The notes below the pieces were generated by a model that did no database searches, was not told where the DNA came from, and saw nothing but the letters and a program-made list of their open reading frames with translations. From Hepsetus odoe (Eukaryota; Chordata; Actinopteri; Characiformes; Hepsetidae), in contig CM029386.1 of assembly GCA_017165825.1 (NCBI GenBank), forward strand, positions 10,137,951-10,201,950: DNA of 64,000 nt, read 5' to 3'. The stretch's first letter is position 1, and every line of letters begins with the position of its first letter. The position numbers and the translations under genes were made by a program. Positions 38,029 to 48,894 of the stretch are shown here, one piece after another.

Positions 38029-38658
38029 GTCAATAAAACAATAAACTCAGTTTAATGAGGTCAAATTTAGAGAGAACTGAATGACATTTTGTGCTGACAA
38101 TTATTTCAGCTAGGGGTACTTCTACATAAACCATTAGCCCTCCTCCAGGTCACATTAGCCACAGTTTGTGTAATATTATCCCTGTGAATGTCTATATTTG
38201 TTTTAATAATGCCATTTGTTTTAGACTGCAGCTTAAAATAGCACACTAACTCTAGCCTGATGTAAAATGGTGCAGCTCGACTCAGACAAACACCTTGCCT
38301 AACAACCATGCATAGTTTATGAAAGAAAGACACACATCTGCTGACAGATATTGCTGAAATATCCCAGCAAAGAAAAATACTGCAGGAATAATATTAAATT
38401 GTCATGAATGGAAAATGAATGATAAACATGCTACAAGCAACTTTCCACACCCGCAACAGATATTTAAATATCAATGATATTCCACAATCCCTTTAGTACA
38501 ATAACCGTACAGGTCTGCAGCTTCAGTTATTCAGTTTTGATGATTAGTTTTGTTTCCACAGTCCCTTTACAAATGCAACATAATATGGGCTAATTTTCCC
38601 AATGCTTTTTCTCTGTTCCTCTAGCTCACTGGCCTTTCTTTCCACTTTCATTTGTCAG

Positions 38659-38874
38659 AGGAGAATTCACTGGATGAAAATGTTGAACTTTGAACTGTTC
38701 ATGTCATATGGCATTGTGCTGACCCTCACTGTCATAATGGGTTTAATAGAAAAATCACTTGAATATGAAGTCTTAGCCCTAACACTTATGATCTCTGCAG
38801 CCATATCCAAAAGTCTATACATCCCAATGTCACAAATGAGACATTTTGTCGATTTTCTAAATAGAAATAAGTAA
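38659..38874 (+). CDS. Candidate terminal exon, membrane-protein-like (unrecognised)
   Basis: A pyrimidine-rich stretch ending TTTGTCAG (38651-38658) is followed by 71 open codons and TAA. The product has two hydrophobic segments, LFMSYGIVLTLTVIMGLI and, after the charged EKSLEYE, VLALTLMISAAISKSLYIPM, and ends FVDFLNRNK. The first ATG of the longer open frame is at 38602. I do not recognise the family. The opposite strand also has an open frame of 80 codons (38667-38909), and no upstream partner exon or nearby poly-A signal is clear, so a chance frame is quite possible. It lies inside the putative receptor intron 1 on the opposite strand. Confidence 0.2.
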   Translation, partial: RRIHWMKMLNFELFMSYGIVLTLTVIMGLIEKSLEYEVLALTLMISAAISKSLYIPMSQMRHFVDFLNRNK

Positions 38875-39204
38875 TCATCCCCTTCACAGAACACACTTGA
38901 ACATGGCATTTAACATATTTTCAAGTACAAGCTGAAGTTGGACAAATGGGAAGCTTATAAATTCGCAAAATGTTACCATTAATTTTCGTTACAATAACCT
39001 TAAATGTTCATGGTGACAAAGTCTTTTGCCACTGTGACTGTTAAGTCTATTAACAGGTATCAGTAAATAGTGGTGCTATTTGTGAATGGATATGCAGTTA
39101 GTCAACTGCAAACATTTAGATGAAGTTTAAATGACTTATGTTTCCATGATCAATAACAATAAGTACACATCCACTGCAGACAAAATGCTGCTGCACATTT
39201 TACT

Positions 39205-39538
39205 GTGTCTGGCTGTCCAAACTTTGCCATATACTGTTGCACTCTGCACTTTACCAATAACACTGCTCCACCATACTGCTACACTATAATCTACCTGGGC
39301 TGCTTTGTTCCGAACACCACAGATGAATGTACTGTCTGTCGTGGCGTCTGTTGTTGTCTGTCCTGTCTGCACTTGTTGCCCTGTTTTGTGTACTGTTTTG
39401 TGTATAGTGTCTTATGTTGTCTTGTGTCTTGTCTTGTGTGTAGCACCAGGGTCCTGGAGGAATGTTATTTCGTTTCACTGTGTACTGTGTATATGGCTGA
39501 AATGACAATAAAATCCTACTTGACATGACTTGACTTGA
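39205..39538 (+). mobile_element. L2-like LINE 3' end with (TTGAC)n tail
   Basis: The sequence from about GGCTGTCCAAACTTTGCC to the terminal CTACTTGACATGACTTGACTT is a longer version of the tail attached to the tRNA at 35.4 kb. Tandem pentamer tails rather than poly-A are typical of L2/CR1-type LINEs. The 5' limit is uncertain. Confidence 0.65.
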
Positions 39539-39540
39539 TA

Positions 39541-40097
39541 TACAGTACTGTGCAAAAGTTTTTGGCAGGTGTGGAAAAAATGCTGTAAACAAAGAATGCT
39601 TTCAAAAATGGAAGTGTTAATCATGTATTTTCATCAATCAACAAAATGCAGTGAATGAACAAAAGAGAAATCTAAATCAAATCAATATTTGGTGTGACCA
39701 TCCTTTGCCTTCAAAACGGCATCACTTCTTCTAGGTACACTTGCAGACAGTTTTTGAAGGAACTTGGCTGGTAGGTTTTTCCAAACGTATTGGGGATACT
39801 AACCACAGATCTTCTGTGGATGTAGGCTTCCTGACATCCTTCTGTCTCTTCATGTAATCCCAGACACACTCGATGATGTTGAGATCAGGGCTCTGTGGGG
39901 GTCATAAGAATTGATGCTGGATTGAAGGCAAAAGGTAGTAACACCAAATATTGATTAGATTTAGAACTGTCTTTTGTTCGCTCACTCTGCATTTTGTAAA
40001 TTGACAAAAATAAGCAATCATTATTTATATTTCTGAAAGCATTCTTTGTTTACAGCATTTTTTCCACACCTGCCTAAAACTTTTGCACAGTCCTGTA
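39541..40097 (+). mobile_element. Tc1-derived element, copy 2, with transposase remnant
   Basis: Same terminal arms as the MITEs at 7241 and 62131, but the middle differs. On the minus strand about 39740-39905 encodes PQSPDLNIIECVWDYMKRQK, the C-terminal catalytic-Glu block of a Tc1 transposase, followed by KDVRKPTSTEDLW. This identifies the family as Tc1 and this copy as an independent internal deletion. The element begins at a TA directly next to the LINE tail ending at about 39538. Confidence 0.85.
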
Positions 40098-40149
40098 TAT
40101 ATATAAATAACACACTGCTGAATATATTGTTGAATATATATGTACATAT

Positions 40150-41220
40150 TCAGGCCTTGTGCCACCTAAACAGCCCTGAACTGTTGAGGCATGGACTCCA
40201 CAAAACACCCTGAAGGTTGGCTATGGTATCCTTTAAGTTGGAAAAGGGTTTCCAAACTATGTCCCTCAAACTATTTTTGTTTAATTTATGAAGTGTGCCA
40301 GGGTGTATTATCCTACTGAAAGGCGCCACAATCATTAAAGTATTTTTTTGCCATGAAGCGGTGTACTTATGTTGCAGCAATGTTTACATGGGGGGTACGT
40401 GTGAAAAAACAGACACATGAATGTATGGGCCCAAGGTTTCCCAACAAAACATTACCCAGAGTGTCTAATGTTCCCATTAGCCAACCTTCTTCCCATGCAA
40501 TGCAAACACTATAACTGCTTGATTATGGCAAAAATCATAATCCTACTTATTTTGGTCAATTCTGAGATTATGATTATTTAACATGATAATTATTTGACTT
40601 TGGAAGCATTAATTTATTTACCTCTTAAAGGTGTCTATTTACAAGCATTTAAGTCATTTTCTTTGAACTTTACATATAAATTGACCCTAAAAAAGAAAAA
40701 TAATATACACTTTTATTTGAATAATATCAAAATACATTTTCTACAATAAAAGTTGAAATACATTTTTTTTAATCCTCAAAATGTATTTATTTTTAGGCAC
40801 CTGAAAATGTAATCTCGTAAAGGTTTCAGAGGTTAGCTTATGCAGGTGACAGTATTTTTAGCTGTACTGAAGACACTGACAGGGTTGGAATGCACAGATA
40901 TTTCTTTGTCATATTTTCTATGACAATCTATGACATCGTCATAGATTGTCTCCACCAGTCCTTCTCAGTTTCTCAACTGTTTTATAGCAATAATTTTGTA
41001 TATTTATATAATTCTGGAATGTCACAATCATTATGGTAATTCAAATAAAATTCAAATTGAACTGCTCTTGCCATCCTCATTAGGCCATCTTATTCTATTG
41101 TTTAATGGTTTGATTCTGACGCTCACATGCCGTTTGTAGCCGTTTCTGATGGTGCAAAGGGCTTGGCATTGGTAGTCTGTAGCTACGCAACGAGCTGTGA
41201 TGTTCTTTGTGTCCTAACTA
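40150..41220 (-). mobile_element. Tc1-like relic split by foreign sequence
   Basis: 40150-40540 and 41105-41220 match consecutive parts of a common fish Tc1-type element: GTTGAGGCATGGACTCCAC, TTATCCTACTGAAAGGCGCC, CCAACAAAACATTACCCAGA, then GACGCTCACATGCC. The same family occurs at 50600-51460. About 560 bp (40541-41104) of AT-rich unrelated sequence lies between them. The transposase would have been on the minus strand but is fully decayed. Confidence 0.6.
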
Positions 41221-42410
41221 TCACTAAAGATAAGCTGGTGAATGGGGTGTGATATTTTGAGCAATGTCCTGCTGGGAAAAAATTGGTCTTGACATTAATT
41301 CCAAGCACTGTTCAGACATACCTTGTCGGTATTTTCCGGTTTTCTCATTAATAAGAATGACAGTATCATGGAGAATAGTTAAATAAAGACAAAACACTAC
41401 ACAAAAAAGTGGCAGTGAAGGAAAAATCAATAACTTGCATAAAAATAGCACCTATTTAAATTGTTGTGATATTTGATAATATCGATTTTCGAGCTCAGAT
41501 CTGGCAGATACATCTGCCCAGAGGAAAACTCTTACGCTTTGTGTACCTCATAAGATATTATATGATACACATGGCTAAAACTGTTTCATGATCACAGCGT
41601 CAACAGCGATTCCAGCATCGGGCCAACAAACTGCAGTTGAAGGCAAAGTCCACTGTGTGAAATTAACACTTAATATTGCTTGTTTGTGTCCCGCTGGATG
41701 TAAATAAACACTGCGGGTGTTACTCCAGTACGCGGGATTTCAAGGCGTGTCTGTCAGAGAGTAGACAGCTGCAACTTGTCGATAACCCCGATTAACTTCT
41801 ATTCGCAGGCCTTAAGTGAGTTTTCTTCATTGCAGACCTAATTCCTTTTGATTCTTGACTCCACTCTTTATTCTTCATGCAGACAAGAGCCATATTTTGT
41901 TGACACTGATCAGATTCACTGTGGGCATGTATGGGGTGTAGAATTATTTCCCTCTGTGTGTGGGGGCGGGGGTCTGTTGGGGACAACATCAGGATGTTTG
42001 CCTGCGATTTGTCTTATCTCATGTGTTGTGATGGTCCTCAGCACTTCTTCACCACTGCAGGATCTCAACGTATGGAAGCTCGTCCACATGTGCAGCCTGA
42101 TAGAGCCCCTACTCTCAAACTGGCGGGCTCGATCCCAGCCTGATAAGGGTTTGGGGCAACGAGCTTTGTGTTGATTTTTTTTAATGCAAACATCAGCACC
42201 TGATTCGCGTCCTCCTTTTCTCCCTCGCATACTTTTCTGAGATACTTCAACAAACTCCTTCACCACCCTAACCTTCATCTCGAAAACCCAACCTCTGTTT
42301 CCACTCCTTTGTTTGTTTGTTTGTTTTATTTTGAGATCCACACAAATGTCCCCACAAAGTCCAGCTTTTACTGTCATGCTGCGGTCTGGTCCCCAGAAAG
42401 AGCGCAATAC

Positions 42411-42453
42411 ACGCACGCACGCACGCACTCACACACACGCGCGCGCCCGCGCA
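42411..42453. repeat. Alternating purine-pyrimidine tract (CACG/CG)
   Basis: About 43 bp of ACGC and ACAC units running into GCGCGCGCCCGCGC. Such tracts can adopt Z-DNA; this one sits at the edge of the CpG island. Confidence 0.85.
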
Positions 42454-42991
42454 CCTTCCGCACCATTCCTTTTCGAACGTTCGGTTCCACCTTAAAAACC
42501 TCCCACATTTAAGGTGGAGTGGAAAAGTCAAATTAGAAGCCAGAAGCTTTGTTTAATGAGAAAAGAATTGTGGAAAACATTCATAAAGTGAGGTAAACGA
42601 AGCGTCAAAGCGCTCAGCGGGTGGTTCAAGCACAAAAATAGCTTTAAAAACAACACGCAAAGTTTTCAGCACACGAGTGCACTTTCCAGTGAAAATTCCC
42701 CGAGAACACCAGCCTTCTTATGCGATTACGGCCGGGATTTTATTTCCCAGCGACTCGGGATTAAACGCGTGTTATCTGGGCGAAAGAACGAGCTGGGAAA
42801 AGTTGTGCTGTCTGGAGGAAAAGGAGGCTATTTGCGATAAAGTGCGGCTTAAACTAATAGGCGCTCAGCCGCAGGGAACAGCGAGCAGTCGATTAGAAGC
42901 GGAACGAGTCGACTCTCGCTATGAGACAGAGCTCCGATTTACACAGGTAAACACACACAAGCAAGTGTGACTGAGAGAACAGTCGGCTCAC

Positions 42992-43300
42992 CTGGAGGAG
43001 AGTGTCCCCACAGTTCCTCTCTCTCTCTTTCTCTCTCAGCGTCCACTTCTATCCTCCCAGTTTCAGAGCTTCATTCAGGACCTCCCGCCGACAAACTCCG
43101 TCTGGGTCCACTCGGTCAAATGAACAATAACAGTATACAAACACTTAAAACAACAACGGCGGAGGGACTCCTCGAAGCTCCAGATTGTCTCCTCATCTCT
43201 GTCTCTGTCGCTATCCTGCTGTCCTCCTCCTCTCCCCCAGTGAGGGTTTTCCGGAGCTCCGCCGGTGATCGACGGAGGCGGTTCTGCTCCATTCACTCAG
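42992..43300 (-). other. Candidate non-coding exon 1 of the receptor gene
   Basis: On the minus strand CTCCTCCAG|GTGAGCC at 42991/42990 is a strong splice donor inside the CpG-rich island. A 5' UTR exon ending at 42992 could splice to the acceptor at 21715. The transcription start is not visible; 43300 is only a rough outer limit. A competing plus-strand donor, ACACAG|GTAAAC at 42947/42948, means a plus-strand or bidirectional transcript is also possible. Confidence 0.4.
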
Positions 43301-44469
43301 CCGAGCCGATTCTCCCAATTGAACGGAAAGATTCAGTGAGCCGAAATGATTCATTTCAGGTTTAAAACTGGGACATGATGAGACTGGCGTTCAGTGTGGC
43401 GTTTCATGTCGTTTATTTAAGACGATCGACAATTTGAAGAAAGCTTAAAGTAGGAGTAGATGCTGTTCGGCTGGGCTCCCACTGAATCGTTTGCATGTTG
43501 ATTCATGGAAAAGAACCGGTTGGATTGATTTGGTTGGATAGCTCGCGCTACTTTTCCTGCTGTCGTGTTAGATGTGAGGGTAACACACACACGCACGCGC
43601 ACATTTCATATAAATTAATAAACATATAAAAATAAGCATATGAATACAACATATTACCAAAAATCTATCAGACAATTAATTATGAAACAATAAGCAGCTT
43701 TGAAGGCCAGTGATGCAGTTAGTTGAAGTGTCCCTGTTTAAAAAAGTACACATCCTCTCCACATTTCTGCACATTTGATTGCTTTTTAAATGCATTTTAA
43801 TGCCATACCTGGAAAGTTTGCTTCATCTTTCAAGTTCAACACACTGCCAGCAGTGCCACCTCATTACTTTTCAAACTGCCATGCAGGTTGAGGGTGTAAT
43901 TTGAAAACAGTATAATTACAGGATACAGCAGTGTGAGTCATGTTTACGCCATTGTTACCACACTTTGCTTACAAAATTACAAAATGCTGACTATACTGTA
44001 ACTGTAAAGGCTGCGAAACAAGGTGATATTTCATTCATATCAGTTGGATTCATACACATGGTCTCAGGAGCTCAACATTTGCAGATATATTTTATACATT
44101 TTACAAATGAGTGAGCTATTGCACAATAATCAGTGCACCAGTAGATTTTGAGACAGGATTGTGGGTAGAAATGACTGTATAACAAAAGAAAAGAAAGGGC
44201 AAGATGGTAGAGATAACAGGAAAAGTCTCAAGCAAGCTTAGGTAATGAGACATCGTCAAGTGATCTTAATTTACTCATGGTCAAATAGAGGTTGTCTTCT
44301 TTAGCCTTTTGAGTGCAGATACTAGTACACAAGCTAACCAAGGCCATATAATGTAATTTTCACAATTTAATTATTTAGTGCTGTCATCAGAGCTACAGTT
44401 TGTTTTCTACTTTTTCACTCCTGTCATGATATTTCTGTGAACTTATGTAACAAAAAATAAATTTTCTTA

Positions 44470-45400
44470 TGTGTCCCCCACAATTATTGGCACCCTTTGT
44501 ATAGATTCGTAAAGAGGGTGGACAAAAATCCACCTTTTGGTGGAGAATGTTTATCTCGCGCTGAAAAAAATGAGTGAATATAAGCTTTAATTGAAATCAG
44601 TGTGTTCAGAGAAAAACAAATCCCTCATGGAGAAATAATATGAGTAACTCAGCATTTAATACTTTCTACAACATCCCTTTGCTTATGAAACATCTCTGAG
44701 ACTGCTACAGCATTTTATAATGTCAAATACAAAGCAGGGCTCCTGAGACATTCTTCTTTATAGAATCTCTCCAGATTATCCTGGGTTTTAGGGCCACTCT
44801 TGCGCACTCTCCTCTTCAGCTCACTCTACAGTTTTTCTGTGAGCTCCAGATTAAGGAACTGAAATCAACATGGCAAAAGCATGATTTTATGTTCAGTTAA
44901 CCATTTCTGTGTTGACATTTGCTTCAGATCAATGTCTTGCTGAATGATCCAAGGTTGAACCAGTTTTCCTGGCAGATTATAATTATGATTTAAAATGTTC
45001 TGGTATTTCCTGGTATTTCATTTTACAGATGGGATAAGGTTCTTACATTTTAGTCATCCTTTTGCTCCAAAGTCACTTAGTGGTTTTGAGTTTTTATCAT
45101 TTTGCAAAGTGTGGCCCCTTTTATTTGTGGTATAAAGTGACTTTTTTCATTCTTTTGCCTTTTTTATAGTCCACATCACAAGTGGTTTTGTTGAAAAAAA
45201 AATTTTCTTAATGATTTCTCTTTATGATTATTGTTTTTTATTTCAAAAAGTTCTCATTTTCTTCCTCAAAAACAGCAGAACCTACTCTTTTCTAGGTTAA
45301 GGATAACTTACTAGGACTAAGTAATCTTCAAAAACTGCTCACTGCCATTTTTTAAATAAATAAAAAATGACAAAAATGGATATGCAGCCGCATGTTCAAG
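44470..45400 (-). mobile_element. Decayed Tc1-like element
   Basis: Opens with CCCCACAATTATTGGCACCC, the terminal sequence of a common fish Tc1 family. Internal blocks include AGAATCTCTCCAGATTATCC and CTCTCCTCTTCAGCTCACTC, then ATGTCTTGCTGAATGATCCA. These are antisense to the transposase (the last is the region around the second catalytic Asp). The right end is not recognisable. Confidence 0.65.
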
Positions 45401-46089
45401 TCTGAATACCCCTGTTCAAATTATATGTTTGGTCATTTGTCCAAGTAAAAATATGTTCACTTTCACTTCAGCAAACACAGATATTGCAGTATAGAACAAT
45501 ATTGCACAGCCACTTATTCCCAGTGCATGTCTAGCTCATTAAATCAGTAGTAACTGTGGACTAAAAAGTGATCTCTAGAGGATGTGTGCTAATTCCACGC
45601 AAAAAAAAATTAACCAAAGCTTAACCAAACATTTGTAAATGACTCTAAAAAGTTTTGCCCTGACGTGGTGTATGCTGCTGGACTGTGCATGGTTTAGTAG
45701 TAGGAAACCTAGTTATGAAGTGATATCTGATTTATTTTGAAACCACCAGAATTCACAACTCTGAATATCATGCTGGGTATTTGTCAAGAAAGATATCCAC
45801 AAGCCCTGAAGATCTGTACCTTAGATCAGCTTGCGGGCAACGTTTCACAGGTTTCTCATCAAATATACATTAAATGAGGAACGGGAAAGCTGTAATCTAT
45901 TTCTTATCTTGCTGGGCATGACTGGAATGATGGTGTTGCTGGCTCTCTGAACTTATGTTAGATGAACCTGCCACTATTAACACTTAACTTTTAGATGGAT
46001 AAATGTTTTAAGAAGTAATTAAAATTATATTTTTCCAGCAATGGAGAATTTTGCCTTGAGGTAAGCTAGCATGTCTACAGTTAATTTTT

Positions 46090-46320
46090 ATTTTTCTTCT
46101 TCTTTCAGCTGCTTTATGGGTCGTCACAATGAATCATCCATTTCTATTTCTTCCTGTCCTCTGCATCTTCCTCCTTCAAATCAACCACCTGCATGTCCTC
46201 TCTCACCACGTCCATAAACCTCCTCTTTGGTCTTCCTCTTTTCCTCTTTCCTGGCAGCTCGATCTTCAACATTCCCCTCCCAATATAATCCTCATCTCTC
46301 CTCTGGACATGTCCAAACTA
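46090..46320 (-). mobile_element. RTE-like LINE 3' end, second copy
   Basis: Reverse complement of the C-terminal and tail region seen at 37781-38028: the CTTCTTC tail, CACCTGCATGTCCTCTCTCA, CCTCTTTGGTCTTCCTCTTT and CTCTGGACATGTCCAAAC follow in mirror order. It is 5'-truncated with many substitutions. Confidence 0.75.
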
Positions 46321-46344
46321 ACGCAACGTCAGCATTTTGGAGTC

Positions 46345-46400
46345 CATCCAGAAGGACGGGGACACCCCCTGGACAGGTCGCCAGCCTATCGCAGGGGAAT
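46345..46400. repeat. Fragment of the 63-kb SINE family
   Basis: GGACGGGGACACCCCCTGGA followed by CAGGTCGCCAGCCTATCGCA matches the interior of the SINE at 63173-63417. Confidence 0.7.
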
Positions 46401-46409
46401 ACATATGTG

Positions 46410-47640
46410 TGCACTATTATTGCACAGAATTATTATGCAACTAAATTAAAATTTTTAATATTCCCATCTCACTTATTTTCAGCTGTTAAAGTGAGAGTGA
46501 CAAACAACTCAAAATTAACAAATAAAATTTTTTATAGATAAACTTATGACATTTTTTAAAAATCAGTGACCAACATAGCCACCCTTCTTTTTAATAACAG
46601 TCATAATCCTTCCATTCATGGAGTCTGCCAATTTCTTGATCTGTTGACGATCAACTTTTTGTGCAGCAGCAACCACAGCCTCCCAGACACAGTTCAGAGA
46701 TGTGGACTGTTTTCTTTTCCCTGTAAATCTCCCATTTAAGAAGGTCCACAAGTTCTTAACAGGGTTTAGGTCAGCTGAGGAATGGGGGTGTGTCATTATT
46801 CTTTTATCTTTAAGGCCTTTACTGGTCACGCAGTGGAGTACATCAAAGCATGCAATGGAGCATTGTCTTGCATAAAAATCTTGGTCTTCTTCAAAGATGC
46901 AGACTTGAACCGCTGCTTGAAGAAAGTTTCTTCTAAACACTGGCAGTAGGTTTAGGAGTTGATTTTGAATTCATCTTCAACCCAAAAAGGTCCAACCAAT
47001 TAATCTTTAATAAAAGAGTTGAAGTGGAGCTCTGTGCCCGTTACTAATCCAGCCAAAGGTCCATCTGGTCCATCAAGAGTCACTCTCATCTCTTCAGTCC
47101 ATAAAGCCTTTAATCTGTCTTGAGATATTTCTTGGCCCAGTCTTGATGTTTCAACTTGTGTGTCTTGTTCAGTGGTTGTGGTGTTTCAGTCTTTCTTACC
47201 ATGGCCATGTCTCTGAGCACTGAACACCTTGTGCTTCTGGGCACTCCAGGTAACTTGCAGTTTTAGAATATGACAGCAATAGAGGATCATGGGTTCCTTG
47301 TATCTTCACATTTGATTCTTCTCAAATCTTTGGCAGTTAACTTTGGCAGTGTCTTTTTTTCTCAACACATTTCTTGTAACCCTGTTGACTATTTGCTACA
47401 AACTTTGGTTCTGTTATCACACCCCAGTATCTTAGCAATTTCCAGAGTTCAGCATCCCTCTTAAAGACTTTTACAGTTTTTGACTTTTTAAGAGTCAGTT
47501 CTGTCTCTTTTTTGGCCCATTTTGCCTGAGGAAAATAAGCTGCCTAATAATTATGAACACCTTGATATTGGGTGTTGATCTCCATGGTCCACACCTCCCT
47601 CATTATACAAATACTCATCACCCTATATGTTTAAAATAAA
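46410..47640 (-). mobile_element. Tc1/mariner element with transposase C-terminus
   Basis: The minus frame from 46940 to 46563 ends with SADLNPVKNLWTFLNGRF (third catalytic block, with Glu replaced by Lys in NPVKNLW) and MNGRIMTVIKKKGGYVGH. Partial inverted termini are seen (GAATTATTATGCAAC at left, CCTAATAATTATGAACACC at right). The N-terminal half is frameshifted. The loss of the catalytic Glu means it is dead. Confidence 0.75.
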
Positions 47641-48182
47641 ATTAGCATTTAAGTTCACACAGCTTGGAATTGGAATATATGCATAAAAATGATATGGTCA
47701 AAATTCTCCCTTGTCTTATAAACAGTGTAAATAGGCGAAATTAGCTTTGATTCTATGAAAACCAATGTATTTATGTGTTTATATTTCATATACATTTTCC
47801 AGCAATTTGGACTTTATGCAAGCCATAAGGAGTGGTATAGTCCTAAGTACCTTTTGAATGTGACATAGTACAAAGCAGCCATCATGAACAAAATATTTAA
47901 AAATAGATAATTTAATAGATCTTTAAAATAGATTGTCTTAAATACAAAAAAAAAAAAAATAGCCTGTTAAATTATAAGGGAGAAAGGGAGTTAGGAACAT
48001 AGTCATGAGAGTACTCAAAGTACTCAAAACTCAAACTCAACAATACTATTTTTGGTAAATAAAACCACATACCGTCATAACTGGAAAAAATATATTTTGA
48101 GAAAAATGAAAGGATATGGGTTCATAAGGGTAATGGGCCCACATCCTAAATTTCTCTTGCATATTTTCCCCTCTTGTTTCAA

Positions 48183-48470
48183 GAGAGCAGTTATGGCCTA
48201 ATAGTTAGAGAAGAGGACTTGAAATTGCTGGTTCTATCTGTTGGACCTGCAGGAGGAATGTGGGCATGTGGGAGGTGGGTGAAAAAAGCTTTCCCACTTC
48301 TGAATCCAGAGCTAAAGTGCCCTTAGGTGGAGCACTTAACCCTACAACTGCCCTCCAGGCACAGGCATTTGACCCCCGTGTGTTTGAATGGGTTAAATGC
48401 AGAGAAAGATTCACTGCTCACTGTTCACAGGGTGTGCAAGTACAAGAATATCAGAATTTCATGTCCATGC
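48183..48470 (+). mobile_element. Old tRNA-derived SINE
   Basis: The A-box-like TGGCCTAATAG near 48195 and the 3' body GTTAAATGCAGAGAAAGATT followed by CACTGCTCACTG resemble the SINE family at 2003, with heavy divergence in the middle. Confidence 0.55.
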
Positions 48471-48861
48471 CAAGAATCCTTTAAGAAATGTGTTTAAGCA
48501 TGTAGACCTTGAGCTAGATAAGAAGATGAAGGATATGGTAAATGACTGGCAGCCATTGGTCAATGGTTATTTTCAAAGAGTTCCCATTCGTTTTAACTAT
48601 TTTCACTGCAACACTGAATGCACAATCCAAGAACTCTTATTGGTTAAACAGGATTCAGATGTAAAAGCTTGTCCAGATTTATTTACTCAGCATTTTGCAT
48701 ACAACAAAAAAGCTAAAAACACAGAGTGGATTTTCCCCTTAATTACACTTAGCTCTCTGGCATAATCTGATTTATCTGTTTCAGGAGAAACAACGATACT
48801 ATTGTCTGTCTGTCCAGTGGTAGAGTGGACTGCATCCTGATAGAAGGAAGTGACCAAACAA

Positions 48862-48894
48862 ACACACACACACACACACACATACACACACACA
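48862..48894. repeat. (CA)n microsatellite
   Basis: About 16 CA units with one TA interruption. Confidence 0.95.

Larger units (their letters stand above)
21716..42991. other. Putative receptor intron 1 (or 5' intergenic)
   Basis: About 21.3 kb. If exon 1 is in the CpG island, this is the first intron. It has a GA microsatellite, small tandem repeats (23237-23285, 31307-31346), a 166-bp direct repeat pair near 25 kb, an L2-like endonuclease fragment, a tRNA-Lys/LINE chimera, RTE and LINE 3' ends, MITE copy 2 and a Tc1 relic. The stretches 21.7-24.8, 25.9-28.3, 29-34.9 and 41.3-42.3 kb show no recognised gene. Intron status depends on the unproven exon 1. Confidence 0.4.
1270..43300 (-). other. 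prlr: GHR/PRLR-family receptor gene (partial model)
   Basis: Gene-level model. Coding exons in transcription order are 21601-21715, 9589-9718, 8778-8947, 6251-6429, 3627-3780 and 1270-1360; a possible non-coding exon 1 ends at 42992. All internal boundaries have GT/AG splice sites, and exon-end phases 1, 2, 1, 0, 1, 2 join into one open frame of 270 codons. The domain order is signal peptide, D1, D2, WSxWS and transmembrane helix, as in single-chain class I cytokine receptors that dimerise on hormone and signal through JAK2/STAT5. Known GHR and PRLR genes share this exon plan. The cytoplasmic tail lies off the left edge. The symbol is a best guess: motifs favour prolactin receptor, but some D1/D2 features are GHR-like. 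The promoter and exon 1 are inferred from sequence only. Confidence 0.8.
42380..43620. promoter_or_regulatory. CpG-rich island, probable promoter
   Basis: Against an AT-rich background this 1.2-kb stretch is rich in CpG (GCGCGCGCCCGCGC, TTCGAACGTTCGG, repeated CGG and GCG words) and in GC. It is the clearest CpG cluster in the window, apart from a short CpG-rich SINE at about 63.2 kb, and lies upstream of all receptor exons. In fish such islands usually mark promoters. No convincing TATA box is seen. The open frames here (42967-43365 plus, 41916-42428 minus) show no recognisable domain and are likely chance products of base composition. Confidence 0.55.

Noticed and set aside
41916..42428. 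170-codon minus-strand open frame, the longest in the window
   Set aside because: Low-complexity termini (HPQ, CVRVLR) derived from the CACG tract, no domain, no splice context.
42967..43365. 132-codon plus-strand open frame in the CpG island
   Set aside because: No recognisable domain, serine/proline-rich chance composition, overlaps the probable 5' UTR exon and opposing frames; GC-rich DNA yields such frames by chance.
48260..48765. Overlapping plus-strand frames of 74 and 122 codons
   Set aside because: They begin inside an old SINE and run on into unique sequence without any recognisable domain.
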